Below are positions 40,528 to 53,500 of a DNA stretch of 64,000 nt, piece after piece. Position 1 is the first letter of the stretch, and each line of letters begins with the position of its first letter. A program made the position numbers and the translations under genes. The DNA is from Adiantum capillus-veneris. Taxonomy: Eukaryota; Streptophyta; Polypodiopsida; Polypodiales; Pteridaceae. The notes beneath the pieces are model-generated. The model made no database searches, was not told where the DNA came from, and was given only the letters and a program-made list of their open reading frames with translations. The stretch covers positions 106,405,587 to 106,469,586 of the forward strand of contig CM043966.1 in the NCBI GenBank assembly GCA_014529385.2. The letters are read 5' to 3'.

Positions 40528-42680
40528 TGTCGAGGGATAATTGTGTGAATGGTGAGCTAGGAAGGCACAGGGCCCCTGGCTGTGAGAGGTGTGGGAAAAG
40601 AGGTGAAGCAGGCACAATTAATGACAAAAGTGCTCAAAATAAACGGTTCTCTGGATTCCAGCTAATCAACCGTAATCATCATTAATCAATCATTAATGGA
40701 GGCTTAATGCTCCTTACAAGATGAAATCTGGCTTAAACCAGATGCTAATGAAGAAAATTATTAAAGACCTGATGTGTCCCACCTTCTGCTTCTTCCCGTT
40801 AAGGCACAGGAGTTTTTCCTTCCAATGGCCGTCCGCTTTGGCTTCTGCTTCCCGATTCAACTGGCTAATGATGGCTTAGAAGCTCGGCTTAGGTTAGGCT
40901 CCGCTAACGTTTTAGGATTAGGCTTGATTTAGAGTTTAAGAATATGGCTCATGAGAATGAGAATGAGCAAACTTGTCTTAGCTCCTGAGAGATTAAGGAG
41001 CTTTTGGGTTATCGCTTTCAGAGATTAGGCTTGAATGGCATATGTGATTAAGAGTCGGTTAATGGGAGCTTAAGGGCTTCAACTTGCGGTTAATGAGGCT
41101 TAGGCTTGAGTTTGAGAGTTTTTGATTCATGAATTGGAGAGATTAGGCTTGGGCTTAGATTTGATAATCCGGGCTTAATCGCCTCGCTTGATTTAAGCAT
41201 GCCCATCACCTCTTGAGAGAAGAGGCTTCCATAAGATGAGGAGAGGTTAGCTTCGAGCTTAAGAAAACGGCTTGGCCTATGTTGATTCCGGAGAGAGATA
41301 GAGATTACTTATGAGGTTAGGCTTATGGTAATGAGAGCTTAAGAAAGGCTAATGAGCGCTTAGGAGCGTGGCCTCAAAAAGAGCTTCCTAAAAAATGATG
41401 ATGAGAAGCGCTCATGAAGGAAAAGAACTTCCCCAAAAAAATGAACTCACGCCTTTCTTTTCTTCCTCTCCCCTCGCTTTTATAGCTTGCATGCCTTTCC
41501 ACTTGTTAAAAAAGGCTAGCACCCATTAGCGACGCCGCTAATGGGTCCTTCCTCTTGGTGATGTGGCAGGGCCGAGATTGAGCAGCGCCATTTGCGGCAG
41601 GAACGGTTCTGAAAATGAATGCAAGGCCGAAGTGAGTATTTTTTGCTTCTATAGCGAGCTCGTCCGAGCACCATGGCCCGCAACGCGCCAGCCGATCTTG
41701 CCCTCCTGCTTGCGCCATCGCTGCTCGCTGCCATTGAGCTTCTTCTTCTTTTTTAAAAAATTGTCTTCACACACCCTTCTTTAATTGGGTGGCCATTATT
41801 ACTTGCGTTGGGCGGCCATCCCTTGAGTTCTTGGGCGGCCTTTGCGTTGGCTTGAGTGGGTGACCCTTAAAGGGCACCCCATTTGGCATACATATCGACT
41901 TAAGCATCACCAAGCTCAACAACTTTCTTTAGCAGCCCCATCCAACAATCTCATCAAGGATTCTCTCACCTTGAGATAAATCCCGCAGTCAATGCATTCC
42001 AAGTGATCACATTCCGAACACGAAGCTCTTCAAGCACTTTTTGTACTTTACGAGAAGTACACCACATTTGGCGTACATGTAGACTATTGTAGTACCACTG
42101 CTGGCGATATACCTTGCTATCAATGCACTGCATAAGATAACATTTTGGACAGATTCTCCTTGAGCACTCACTCTTTTGCATTCCAAAATCCTGGCTACAA
42201 CTCATTGACCGAGCCGACCGGAGTGGTACGGAACCGACCCCTGGTGAATATTTACCAGCCAATATCTTGGTAATCGGAACTCCGATCACGAGCACTTCAG
42301 CCCGTTTCTTTCATTTCATTTCATTTTTGTCCCCTCAGCTGCAGTTGCCCAATCCGGTACGGATCTGCGACTTAACTTAAAATTGTCATAACTTCTTATC
42401 CGTAGCTCCGATTGACGAGCCGTAAAGACAGGCATGTAGAGCTTTTTGAGTACTTCAACTTGGATTTATAAAATACCAGCTATAAACACTTCAAGAATAC
42501 TCACTGTTTAGAATTACCAAGACATCTTCTGACCTTTAGAGCCGCATCTAGAACACTTTCAGCTTAAAATTGGCTTGTTAGCAAGCCCTTATAATTGTTG
42601 ATTAACCATGCAGGATTTAAATACTCTTGATCAGCATTCCTTTGATCATTTTCTTGTCATGAGAGCGGAGCGGCACAACA
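40528..42680 (-). repeat. LTR-I of the TGTYG family (2153 bp, complete)
   Basis: TGTCGAGGGATAATTG start, GAGCGGAGCGGCACAACA end. A PBS plus gag-like ORF lies on its low side and a PPT (minus GGGGGTGAA) on its high side, so it joins two internal regions in tandem. Holds a TATA box (41475-41486), the palindrome 41521-41546 and a PPR fragment at 41880-42200. Confidence 0.9.
41880..42200 (-). pseudogene. PPR-gene fragment inside LTR-I
   Basis: Minus strand: VRNVITWNALTAGFIS, then after stops LLKKVVELGDA-VDMYAKWGAL; an upstream piece corresponds to ILCSALIA-YI...YMYAKCG of LTR copy B in shifted frames. It is the same captured PPR stretch, more decayed. Confidence 0.7.
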
Positions 42681-43268
42681 TTCACCCCCTCTGAACCTGC
42701 ACAGCCTCCGGTCTGTGCCAACCGGTCTTCAAGCTACATCTTCTATAAATACCTTAAGCTACTTTCGTCATCAAGCTCACGTAGTTGATAGAGCTATGTA
42801 AAACAAAAAGAAGGTGTAAATCATAACATCAATAGTCTAGCTCAATTATCTGGTAGTTGTCCCATCACAAATCCTTGAACCATAGTGGTCGTATCTCCAA
42901 AGCATGCAATTATGAAAATCTGTTTAGTGAACCCCGCCAAACTCAAGTGCTCCAGTTACTTATGCACACGGCTTGACCATCAGCTCCCTTTAGGGAACCC
43001 TATCAAGCTCAAGTATGCCTTACTCCGTCTGCACACGGAATGGTCGTCAAGTCCTTTACTTCAAGTTCTGGTAGCACAACCATCTCAAAAGATGTGAAGA
43101 TACTATAACAATTGTCCAAGATGTCAACTGGAAGCTAGCCATGTAAGCTTATTGATCATATAACCAAAAACACGTATGTCTTAGCATACATCCAAAAACA
43201 AATCTACTGCCAAGTAACCTGCTAGCTACAGGAAAATAAATGAAATCTTTGAATCTACAAGTTGCTCT
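42681..43268 (-). repeat. 3' internal noncoding region of copy a, with PPT
   Basis: Begins TTCACCCCCTCTGAACC (minus strand AGAGGGGGTGAA, PPT) next to the LTR. Shared with 16141 on and 2556 on. No coding support. Confidence 0.7.
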
Positions 43269-46200
43269 TCAATAGCTCCCAGGATCAAATGGGATAATAA
43301 GAAATTGCTCCAATAGTGGAGCAACATAATATCCACTTAAGCACACACATACTGTATCAATCAACTTCAAGAATTTCTGCTCCAAATATGCTATGCCTGG
43401 ATCTAGAAGGAAGAAACCGTTGTGTAGACCCAAAAGTACCCATCCATAGTGAACCTGCTTTTGAAGATCTTTTGAATCACCTGGATCAAAGACCATTAAA
43501 ATCACATAGCATTGATGGCCTCCGCAATATACTAGAGCTTCACTGGGAGCATAGCACAGCAGTCACATCTCATAAAATTTTGGTAACTTAAGGTAGTTAC
43601 CAGCAAGAATTAACACTAGGTTGATAATGGGACACTTTTATGTCCTGGGACACTTTTATGTCCTGTTAAGTGACCATTTTCCTTGAATTATATCAAGAGT
43701 TTCGAAATGGATTTTGAGGTTCTATCTATCTAGAGTGTTGTCTCATGAGCTGAAAAAAAATTGACATTTTTTTGGAATATCAATTCCATCTTTAACCTTG
43801 TCCTTGCACAACATTTCAGAACCTAAATTGTGTGAAAAAACGGGTCCTGTTTTTGGCTTTTTTCAACTTTTTGCAACTATACCATTGTAGAATTCATGTT
43901 TGTGAGGTCTATAATGCTAGAGAACTATCTTTAGTAGTCCTCAACATGTCTTGATGATTCTAGGGATAAATAAATGTTAAAGTTGTAAGTTATGACCAAA
44001 TTACAAAAATTGTCAAATCTTGTTTTTTAGCCAATTTTAGCTCTCCTATGATTTTTTGGTGGCTTTCATGATATCCAAATGCAGTTTTGATTTTCTATGT
44101 CGCATATTGTAACATAAAGCTAATATTCCCTGAGTTTTGGGGCACCTAATACCCTATTTTGCATAGTACACAACGATGGTTGATTTTTTCAATTATAGAA
44201 GAAAACGAAACATTCTAGTATATCAAGTATAGCTTTTTCAATATTTCTAGTTTCTTGTGACAACTATATGCATTTTGTAGGTAGTAACCATATCTAGTCA
44301 TAAGGATCAAATTTGGCTAGATATTGAATAGTTTCTATGGGATTCTACAACTCATAATGTTGAACCCAGTTTTTTCATGTTTGTTGTATTTAGCACTTCA
44401 TCTTTGTCCCCAAGATTCCCCTTGGTACGAGATGTATTATTCTTTTGACATGCTCCATGGATCCTTATGAACCTAAAGGACAACAGGGAACTAAGAAAAC
44501 ATGCATATATTATTTGTACTGAGCGTGGCTATAGAAACTTTGATGATAGGTCTGTAGATTGGTAAAAATTCAACTTTTTTGTACCCATTTCTTTTGGCAA
44601 AACAAAAAATAGTGAGTGAGAAGCACTCATATGTTCTGATCACCAACCCATTGAAGTTAACTAGGGAATTTATCTCAAGTCCTACAAAAATCCCTAATCT
44701 TATTTTTATGCAACAAAACATAAGAAATGACTGTTTTGATGAAAATGTACTGGTCCATCAACTTTGGAGGCTTGGTGTGACCAAAAGATGAGAAATTTTA
44801 CAAGTTTCTTATTTTTTCCATGTGTAGTAGGCCTTGAACTATAACCTCATGAAAGGATTTTACAAAATGAGTGGATCTACTATGGTTTTGGAGGTTTTTT
44901 TCAAAACCCTGAAAGGACACTTTTATGTCTTGTTAGGTTACCAACCTAGTGTTAAAGAACTCTGACTCCCTTTTACTCGTCACGAGGACATCACTAACAT
45001 AATAATTAGGAATAATATCCAAATCCAACCACATTTGGCACATTGCCCAAAGAAATGGAAAATACTATGTACTTTATGTAGTATCAAGGATGATTTAGCA
45101 TCATCACCCCCTCTAGCTTCACAACCATTACGAAAAACCTTAAGACTTTTTGGACCTGCATCATCAAAGAGATTTTTACCTGGCTCTTGAGGTTGATAAT
45201 GAATAATAGCTTTGTCCTAAAGATCTTCATCCATAACATCCTTGGGAGAATCACCCTTGGAAGTCTCAACATTCAACAAAGCTAAAGGAGTTGGCTCCTC
45301 TTGCAACCTGTATATAAGCATAGATGTAAAATCCATGTCAATATCCTGTTCATGATCATCATGATGTAGGCAATCTTCAGTATCATCCTCTGCTTCCTCA
45401 TCTGTGTCCGTGCTCCTTAGCAAGCCATTATAACTTGAAAAAGGTTCATCAGGCACCCCCTCTGAAGGGGTACACACATCACAAATCTCTCCCAGACTAC
45501 TATAACCTTCTCCTTCAGATTGGGGTAAAAACCCATTCATTATGGAATCTGCTTCTATGATAATAGAATCGAAAAACATATTGCCAGAAGCAACCATAGG
45601 TTCATTGGCATTATCAGGTACATCCTGTGTTAGGTTCACAGCCTCGGCCACTTCATCAGCTATTGTATATATAATACATTTGTTTATGCAATCAACTGTA
45701 ATACATCTACTGCTCTGTTCATTTATAGTGCCGATAGAACCATTAGCATCTTGTAGTGGCTCATCTTCTTGATAAACTTGTTGAGAGCATCCCATGCCAA
45801 GGTCAATAGCTCGAACAATTTTTGCTGTACAGTCTAGCTCTTCACTAGAACCATTATTCGAGGTAACTTCCATGCGAGCAATCTTCAAAAAAAATTCATA
45901 CATTTGTGTTTCAGTAGTAAATTCATTATGTACCTTTGCTTGGTTGCTCAGAATATAGTCCTTTGTCATTGAATTTGCTACTTCCAAAGCTGTATTTTCC
46001 TTGGCTTGACTTCTTGCAGAAATATGGTCCCAAAATTGATCATAATTAAGGAACTGCATATGACCCCCTTCTTCTTTATAGAAAACAATCTGGCCTTGTT
46101 CATTAATCTCCTTCATTGTTAACTCGATAATTCTTGAGCTTTCATGACCAAAACCATCTGCAAAATAGTCCCACTGTGTGGGGTATGTCTCTGCCAGTTC

Positions 46201-46536
46201 TCGGACCTTATCTTTAAACTCAGACGTTACCACTTCTTCAAAGGTCTAAATCATCCGATCTGCTGGAATTCCTCGGCTCTTCATCTCCGCTTGATAGCAT
46301 GCAAGGAGACCATCTGGATCATGCCCTTGGAAAATTCCACACTGTTCGTGTACGGCGTCAAGTGCCATCTCCACTACATCATCAAGCTGCTTTTTCATCT
46401 TCATAGCTTTTACTTTTTCCAAGCATCCCTGAACTAAGCCCAACATTTTGGGCAGATCTGTTGTTGCTAGATTTTTATCAAATCTATTCAGGTTGTAATC
46501 TTCAATAAAATCCTTCAATTCTGCTGGAATCTCCAT
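43269..46536 (-). pseudogene. TGTYG-family Gag-like/DPG ORF, copy a (split by DNA transposon)
   Basis: Starts MEIPAELKDFIEDYNLNRF. When the 1342 bases of transposon plus duplication are ignored, one frame runs 641 codons from 46536 to the stop at 43269. Interruptions are a TAG at about 46245, a TAG at about 45216, a TGA near 44990 and the insert. Parts in order: Gag-N-like (GIFQGHDPDGLLACYQAEMK, YPTQWDYFADGFG), an acidic middle (STDTDEEAEDDTEDC), GQCAKCGWIWILFLIIMLV and a C-terminal region with MVFDPGDS, FLLDPGIAYL and IPFDPGSY. Length and order agree with copy b and, loosely, copy c. I know no family with this combination; Gag ancestry of the N-terminal part is inferred. Confidence 0.75.
43614..44951. 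mobile_element. Non-autonomous DNA transposon, TTAA duplication
   Basis: 1338 bp with inverted ends CACTAGGTTG(A/G)TAA and TTAA on both sides (43610-43613 and 44952-44955). The paralogous site in copy b (near 38895, GAATTAAAGAATTC) is empty, confirming the borders. Subterminal GGACACTTTTATGTC(C/T)TGTTA occurs at both ends. The interior has no transposase. TTAA suggests piggyBac, although the CACTA terminus is not piggyBac-like; the superfamily is open. Confidence 0.85.
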
Positions 46537-46563
46537 CCTGACCTCCCACCCCAGCTCATTTCG

Positions 46564-46577
46564 TGTCGGGTTCACCA
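46564..46577 (-). other. Primer-binding-site-like sequence (copy a)
   Basis: TGGTGAACCCGACA on the minus strand next to the LTR-II terminus at 46582. Confidence 0.75.
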
Positions 46578-46581
46578 AGAA

Positions 46582-48650
46582 TGTTGGGGGATAATTGTGC
46601 GAAAGGTGAGCTGGGAAGACACCGGGCCCCTGGCTATGAGAGGTGCGGGAAAAAAGTTACAGCAGACACAATTACCAAATACAGAGTTTAAAACAAACAG
46701 TCCATCTAATTGCCAGTTAATCGACAGAATCCATGGTTAATAAATCTCTATAGAAGCTTAAATGCTCTTTACAAGAAGAAACCTGGCTTAAACCAGGTGC
46801 TTAAACAAGAAGATGATGAAACTCTACTTACTCTGCCTTCTGCTCCCTGATTCGAATGGCTAATGATGGCTTAGAACTTTGGATTTTTTTAGGGAATTGG
46901 CTTATGATTAGAAGCTCGAGATTTATAGAGCTTAAGAATCTTAGTATGGATCTTGCTTATGAGGTTTCCTTCAAAGCTTGGGCTTAGAGTAGGTTTTCTT
47001 GGCTTATCAGAGCTTGGAGAGATTTTTCTCATGGGATTCGAGAGGTTTTGCTTATGAGCTTGGGCGCTTAATGAGTGATTAGAGGTTATGGTCTTCAAGG
47101 TTTAAGATGGCTTAATCGGTTTAGAGTAGGTTAATGATGGCTTATGAGGTTTTGAGTAGGTTAATGAGAGCTTAAGAGGCTAAGAGTCGGTTAATGATGG
47201 ATTAAGCAATTTCGATGATCGGGTTTCAAGATGATTATCAGAGCTTAAGAGCTTCCTTTCCCCAAGAGAGGGGGAGATCCAAATGAAAAGAGAAGAAGAG
47301 CTTGGGCTAACCTTGTCTTAGGAGTTCGGCCTCCTCTCCCAAAGAAAAAGCTTAGCTTCTCGCCTTCCCCAGATTAGTCTTGGATGGCATATCTCATTAA
47401 GAGTTCGTTAATGGGAGCTTCAGGGCTTCTTCTTCCTCTCCTAGATAGATAGTGCCCCAAGAGATCATACCACAAAAAGAATCACCCACGCTTTTTTTAG
47501 GTTGCATGCCGAAAAAAAACCTCCTATTTTCGGCTAACCCATTAGCGATATCGCTAATGGGCACGGCCACTTGGTGACGTGGCAACTGACGGGGCGAGTA
47601 GCACGGAATTCGGCGGAAGTGGCACTAAAGTTCATCGTGCCGGCGTTTTGAGTGTTTTTTGCTTCTTCAGCGGGCTCAACTGAGCATCCTAGCATGTGCT
47701 ACGGGCGCATTTCACTCGCCTGCGCCCTCTTCTTCGCTGCCCGGCATGCTCCTTCTCTTCCGTTTTTTTTATTCCTTTTCCAATTTGCCCTTATTAATCC
47801 CCTTATTGGGCGACCATTGAAAAGGCCTTTGGGCGGCCGGCCTTTGTAAAGGGCATCACATTTGGCATACAAATCGGCCAAGGCAATTCCAACACTCGGT
47901 AACCTTGGCACCTCCCCATTTGACATACATACCGGTTAAAGCATTGCCATTAACAACATCTTTCTGCAACCGCCGTCTTTGCATTTGTTGAAAATAGCCA
48001 GCTTCCTAGCCTTGCTTCTGTTAGGTTTATTTCTCAATCATTGCATTCCAAGAGACGACATTCCAAACACGAGACTCTTCAAAGCACTTGCTGCTCTCGC
48101 TTATCAAAACCCAAATAAAGCTCAAAATTCTCACATGGCTCTTTGGCCGAGCCGGCTAGACTGACACGGAACCGGCTCCCGAAGAATCTTTAACGGCCCA
48201 TAACTTGGCAAGCAGGACTCCAATCACTGATCTAAAAAGGCCGATGTGATCCAAAAAGTGAGCACTTCAGCCCAGCGCATTCATTTCATTCTTGTCCCTT
48301 CAGTTGTAGTTGCCCAATCCGGTGCAGATCTGCTACCGACTCAACTTAAAACTGTCATAACTTCTTACCCGTACCTCCGATTGACGAGCCATAAAGACAA
48401 GCATGTAGAGATTTTTTAGTACTTCAACTTGGATTAATAAAATCCCAGCTATGACCACTTCAAGAATACTCACTGTTTAGCATTACCAAGACATCTTCTG
48501 GGGCTTAGAGCCGCATCTGGCACACTTTTAGCTCATAAATTTGCTTGTTAGCAAGCCCTTATAACTGTTGATTAATCCTATAAGATTCAAATAAACCTGA
48601 TTGGATTTCCTTTGCTCATTTTCTTGTGATGGGAGCGGAGCGGCACGACA
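46582..48650 (-). repeat. LTR-II of the TGTYG family (2069 bp, 5' LTR)
   Basis: Starts TGTTGGGGGATAATTG and ends GGAGCGGAGCGGCACGACA. Beyond 48650 (GCGTTCGTG) no internal sequence follows, so this is the outer 5' LTR of the array. Contains the palindrome 47538-47561 and a PPR fragment. Confidence 0.88.
47690..48100 (-). pseudogene. PPR-gene fragments inside LTR-II
   Basis: Minus-strand pieces: SRVWNVVSWNAMIEK, FQQMQRRRLQKDVV, ALTGMYVKWG and VGIALADLYAKCDAL. These match successive PPR-repeat cores (VSWNAMI, LF.QMQ, ALI.MYAKCG). Stops and frame changes show a relic. Confidence 0.7.
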
Positions 48651-49639
48651 GCGTTCGTGACAGCAAAGTCACAAACCCTCTTTCCTATCATGCTTGAAAA
48701 TTACTTGTTTTCGTAGTTGAGATTATGATAAGAGGATCACCAAATCACATTCAGTTTCACTTTAAAAGACCATTTGAAAACACTAAAGTTTCAGCCATGA
48801 AACCTCAATGCTCATACAAGCACAATTCTCAATCAAAACCCAAACCTCTTTCATGGTATCATGTAGCCTCTCCCCCAATTACATAGTCGTGGCATCAAAC
48901 AATTGAAAGGAATGCTCGAGCTTCCATCTTCACGACAAGAATTTTTTGATTTTGCAGAGATTTATGAGCTTCTAAAGTGAAGCCCACATACCATTTTGAT
49001 AAGGGGAAACCCTAATTCACTCCCTCACAAGCTCAGATACAAGATTGCAAAGAGGCAGGACTGCCCTACACATACATTGAGCAACCATGGGAGCCATTAC
49101 ATAGTAGTGATAAATTGCAGGTTTTTTTTTCTATAAAAAGTAGTCCTCTCTCTCTTACCCCACAGAATTTTCAAATAATGTGTCAATTTTTGGACCATTT
49201 TGCCCCTTTGTACCGAAATTAGGTCATTTTCAACTCATTTTTAATCCAAAAAATGCCATTTTTATGCGAAAAATCCCAAACGGAGTCTAAAAAATCCCTA
49301 AATTTATGGGATCACTCACATAAGCATAAAAAGCATAGATAAGTATCATTTTTAATCAATATTCCATTTTGGATCACTTTCCATGCAATTCTGCAACGGT
49401 TCCTGTTAGCTGCTATTTTTGGTAGTTTTTGCTCGCATCAGTCTTTATAGGCGAGATGAGTGTGCCACCATGAAACACTTGGACTATGTACATTGTCAAA
49501 ACAAATTAAATATCTTATCAAGTGGGAAAGCACGCAAATGCGTCACATCCATGGCCACGACTCCCCGGATAGGTATGTACATGGTAATCACCGCAGTAGA
49601 CGTTTCAACATATATCACAATATGTACATGATTGTTTTT
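48651..49639. other. AT-rich spacer
   Basis: No recognised gene, RNA or repeat. Confidence 0.6.
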
Positions 49640-49643
49640 ATTT

Positions 49644-49931
49644 GGGTGAAAGCATGTTAACCTGTCGCACTTTTTGTGCTAGTTAGCAGTTTCAAGTTAG
49701 CACATCTTCAAAAAGTTGGGCGTCCGGTAAATTTTTTACAAATAATATCAAAATTTGTCGGAGGTTGTACATTTGGATTCCTTGTTTCAAGTGCTTTCTA
49801 TTGATATATCATATGTCATAGATCTTGGAGATGTAGCTCAAGTTATTGTACTAGTTAGCATATGTCAAAATTGTGCTAGTTAGCATTGTCCGGGACATGA
49901 AAAAGCATGACAGGTTAACATGCTTTCACCC
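49644..49931. mobile_element. 288-bp MITE with perfect 23-bp TIRs
   Basis: GGGTGAAAGCATGTTAACCT(GTC) at 49644-49666 is exactly inverted at 49909-49931. ATTT flanks both sides (49640-49643, 49932-49935). Noncoding; TGCTAGTTAGCA-type short repeats recur inside. Confidence 0.85.
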
Positions 49932-49935
49932 ATTT

Positions 49936-52329
49936 GCATACATCAAGAAGTGCCAAGAGTGAGGTGAATGTTTTTATTTCACACTATGTATGTGCCATGG
50001 CACGACAGCGGTAAGTTTCTCCTTATACAAATACAAAATGGAAATACTAGTAGAAATTTTTAAATTTGCAAAATATTCAAACTATTTTCTAGTATATTTT
50101 ATCGGATTTTTTCTCCTTTGCCATCCTTTGCAACTGGCTAACCTCGATTTTCAATCGGCTTAAGCCTAAGATTAGACACTTCTTTCTCAAACACTGAGGT
50201 ATTGATAAACGATTCTCTCATTTCAGGATTTTAAAAAAAATATCACTTCACTAAATTGTTTAATTATTTTCTTGCTTATTTGAAAGCATTAAAATATTCT
50301 TTTGTTTTGATTTTAATGTGTCTTTTTATTTTACTTCTTTTTTGTTTTATTTTGTTTCAAAATACAAATGTGCAATGTGCACAATTTACCTTATTACTAG
50401 GGCTCTTTCATAATATATAAGCCATTTGCAAGTAGCGAGAACCAACTAGAAGAACATTAAAAAATGGCTTGATTGAGACTTACCTTAAATGTTATTAAAT
50501 TTTATTTGTTTTCTCTCACATAGCCATATGTAGACCTTAATGAACTTTCACATTGTTTTTTTGGAACTCCATAAGGCATTGTAAAAGGGTTACATTTTGG
50601 GTGCAATTATGGACCATTGGTTAAAAAGATTGCTCATTAGTGATAAATGGCAACAAACTATCTTTTTTGGCTTTCTAAAAGAAGCCTTAGAGATATGTTG
50701 GGTTAGGATACTTTCAATGTTTTCAATGTTTCCAGTGATAATTGAGACTTACCTTAAATGTTATTTTGGTTTTAAAGTATTAAATGGATATTTTAATTTC
50801 ATATTAATTCTAGTAATTTCTATACTACATACATACACATACACACACATATATATATTAATTAGTTATATATATATATTATATATATATATATATATAT
50901 ATTAATGAACAAACCATGATAAAGAGAAGAAAAATCGGTGCAATGATGTCAAAACTTAGCTCAAAAATCCTATAAATTTTGAAAAAATTTACTAGTATAT
51001 TTGGTGCTCTCTTTGTGAGGAGGACAATCGATCTCTCAATAAAAGAGACATTCTTGAATAGTGCTTCACCTTATATAATTCTACTTAAACTCAACCTAAA
51101 GATTTTATTACTTTCCTATTGTTTTAGAAAGCCATCATGATCCTTTCACTTGTTTTCCTAAGGCTTGACATGTTTTATAAGCTTATTTTCATATCCTTTA
51201 TATTCATTGCATACAATTATGGGCCAGATTATCTATCATGATAAGATCAAAAGTAAAGGAGGCACTTTTGATAAATCTATGATTAATATATAAAAGGCCA
51301 TGAAAAGGAATCTGGGAGATTTTTTTATGGATTGACACGGCATTTATTCAAAACCTTGAAAAAAGGACACCTAAGTGTTCAATTTTGAAACCAAAATTGT
51401 GTTAAAAGAATTGATTTTCCTTCATATATACACATTAAAATAGTGAAAATTGTAGTTAGTTTAAAGTCTCTAATGATGCAAGTAAAATAAAATCTGTCCG
51501 ACAATTTAAAATTTCCAAGTGATGAATCTGACAATTCCATTGTTATGAGATGTATTAAAGTGGTACCCAATGTGTATGACTATACTAGGTGCAATTAGAA
51601 TACAAGGTGGTGTCTCATGTGGTGTTTTAGAATACAAGATATGGAACCTTTTCACCTCTCTCTATAGCTGTATTAGTGTCTATAATAACCAATAGTGGAT
51701 CTTTCATTTAACCATTTTTTAATGGTTAAATGAATATATTTATAGAACGTAAATTAAGCTTGAGAGTGAGATGGTAGTCAACTTTTAAGGTATTAAAATG
51801 ACTTTACTCAAATTAAAATTGGGTAGTCATTTTAGTCCCAATTTTGTATGCAAAAGTAATAACTTATCATTGGTACTAGGACACCTCTATTGCAAGGATA
51901 TAGACTTTTTTCTCAAGGGGGTAAGATTCCATAATCACTAGAAGTTAAGTTTGAGAGATATCCATGGGCTCCACTATGGCATTATGAGGGATCTCAAACA
52001 CTAAGCAAGGTTGTCTGACAAAACCCTAAGTCTCAGCAATACTTGTCAAAGTAAGGAAATCCAAAAACAAAGAAAGAGCTTCAAAGAAAACCAAAAGTCC
52101 AAGCATAACAAACCAAAATCAAATCACCATCATAAGACTGACAGCTCAAGTGCAATTGCTACAACTGGCATAATTTTGAGATTACTTAATTGTAATGCAA
52201 AAATTAACTAGGGATTTTGTGCTCTTTTACACATAGAAATGACATTTAATAATTTTTCTACCTATCTCTAGATCAAAAGTAAGAAAAAAATGGATGTCTG
52301 AAAAAATGCTACCATGGCTTGTTTTGAGC

Positions 52330-52330
<1 letters not shown>
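49936..52330. other. AT-rich spacer with small duplications
   Basis: TTGAGACTTACCTTAAATGT is directly repeated at 50475 and 50742, and an (AT)n run is at 50849-50901. The short plus frame at 50597-50905 looks like composition. No gene seen. Confidence 0.55.
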
Positions 52331-52415
<85 letters not shown>

Positions 52416-52525
52416 CGCACATTATTTGTATGGAAGGTAGCTGCATTGTTAAAAATGCTACCATGGCTTGTTGTAAGAAACTCTCTCTCTCTCTCTCTCT
52501 CTTTGTGTGTGTGTGTGTGTGTTTC
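52290..52525. repeat. Duplicated (CT)n module
   Basis: AAAAATGCTACCATGGCTTG occurs at about 52301 and 52454, each followed by (CT)n (52331-52378, 52481-52502) and then (CA)n or (GT)n. Confidence 0.8.
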
Positions 52526-53500
52526 TCTCTCCCCATCCATCAATAAGTCATTGAATTTGTTTCTCCCCTCTCCAAAAATCCTTCAAGGCTCGTGATCTTT
52601 TTAAAGATAATATTGTTTTATTTTTTGTACTATAAGACGTATGCATTTTAGAGGACACTTCAAAGTTTTCCATGCATGTTGTGTTTCTTCAATGGCATTT
52701 GTGCTAATGATCAATAAAATGGTAACTGATATTGAAATTTTGGTTTAATGCGTATGGAATAAACTAACAAGGAGATATTTGAGAGGTTTTATGAGCCCTT
52801 GTAACAGACAATGATTGTAATTGCTGCAGCATTTAGGCATCTTCATTAGTATTAGTTTTGAATTTGGAGGTGGGGGGTCATGGATCAAAATTCATGTTCC
52901 ACCCATTTCTCAATTGTGACTGCGTGGCTGAAGTTTGCTAGTGATTTGGGACTCCCCAATGCACTTGTTTGTGAATTTGGATTTGTTTTACCCATCCTAA
53001 TGTGCTCTAACGATTTTCCAAATCCCTATTTCTTGAATTTGCCTAATCCTATTATCATGAGTGTTTGTTTGCACATCTGATCATACAAAGTTGTTTATGC
53101 ACTGGTAAGGATCACTTGTGAAGTCTAGTGTAGAGTGGGTGTCCAATGTGGCCGTAGCAACCAAAAACCCAAAAGTTAGATCTAGGTCACAAAGGCTCTC
53201 TATCTCTCTCTTTGAAAATTGCAAATGAGGCTTGGTTTGCCCAGTTTGCCTATATGTGTCTGGCTTGTTGTCCCAAGTGCATTGTACATACGTACCTTTC
53301 TTGCCCACCTTTTGCGTGTCATATCACCTGTGGCTTAGACGACTCGTCAATTGCACACATGATCGTTAATTAGTCGTGATTCTGCAATTATGGTCCAGTA
53401 TAAGCTGGCCCAAATTTTGACATATGTCAAATCCTTCTATCTTTGACATGCTTGAAGCTCTTGCTTTATAGGTTTGACATTTGCCTTCAAGACTCAAATC
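52526..53500. other. Spacer
   Basis: I see no supported gene; the right end may belong to the decayed integrase. Confidence 0.5.
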
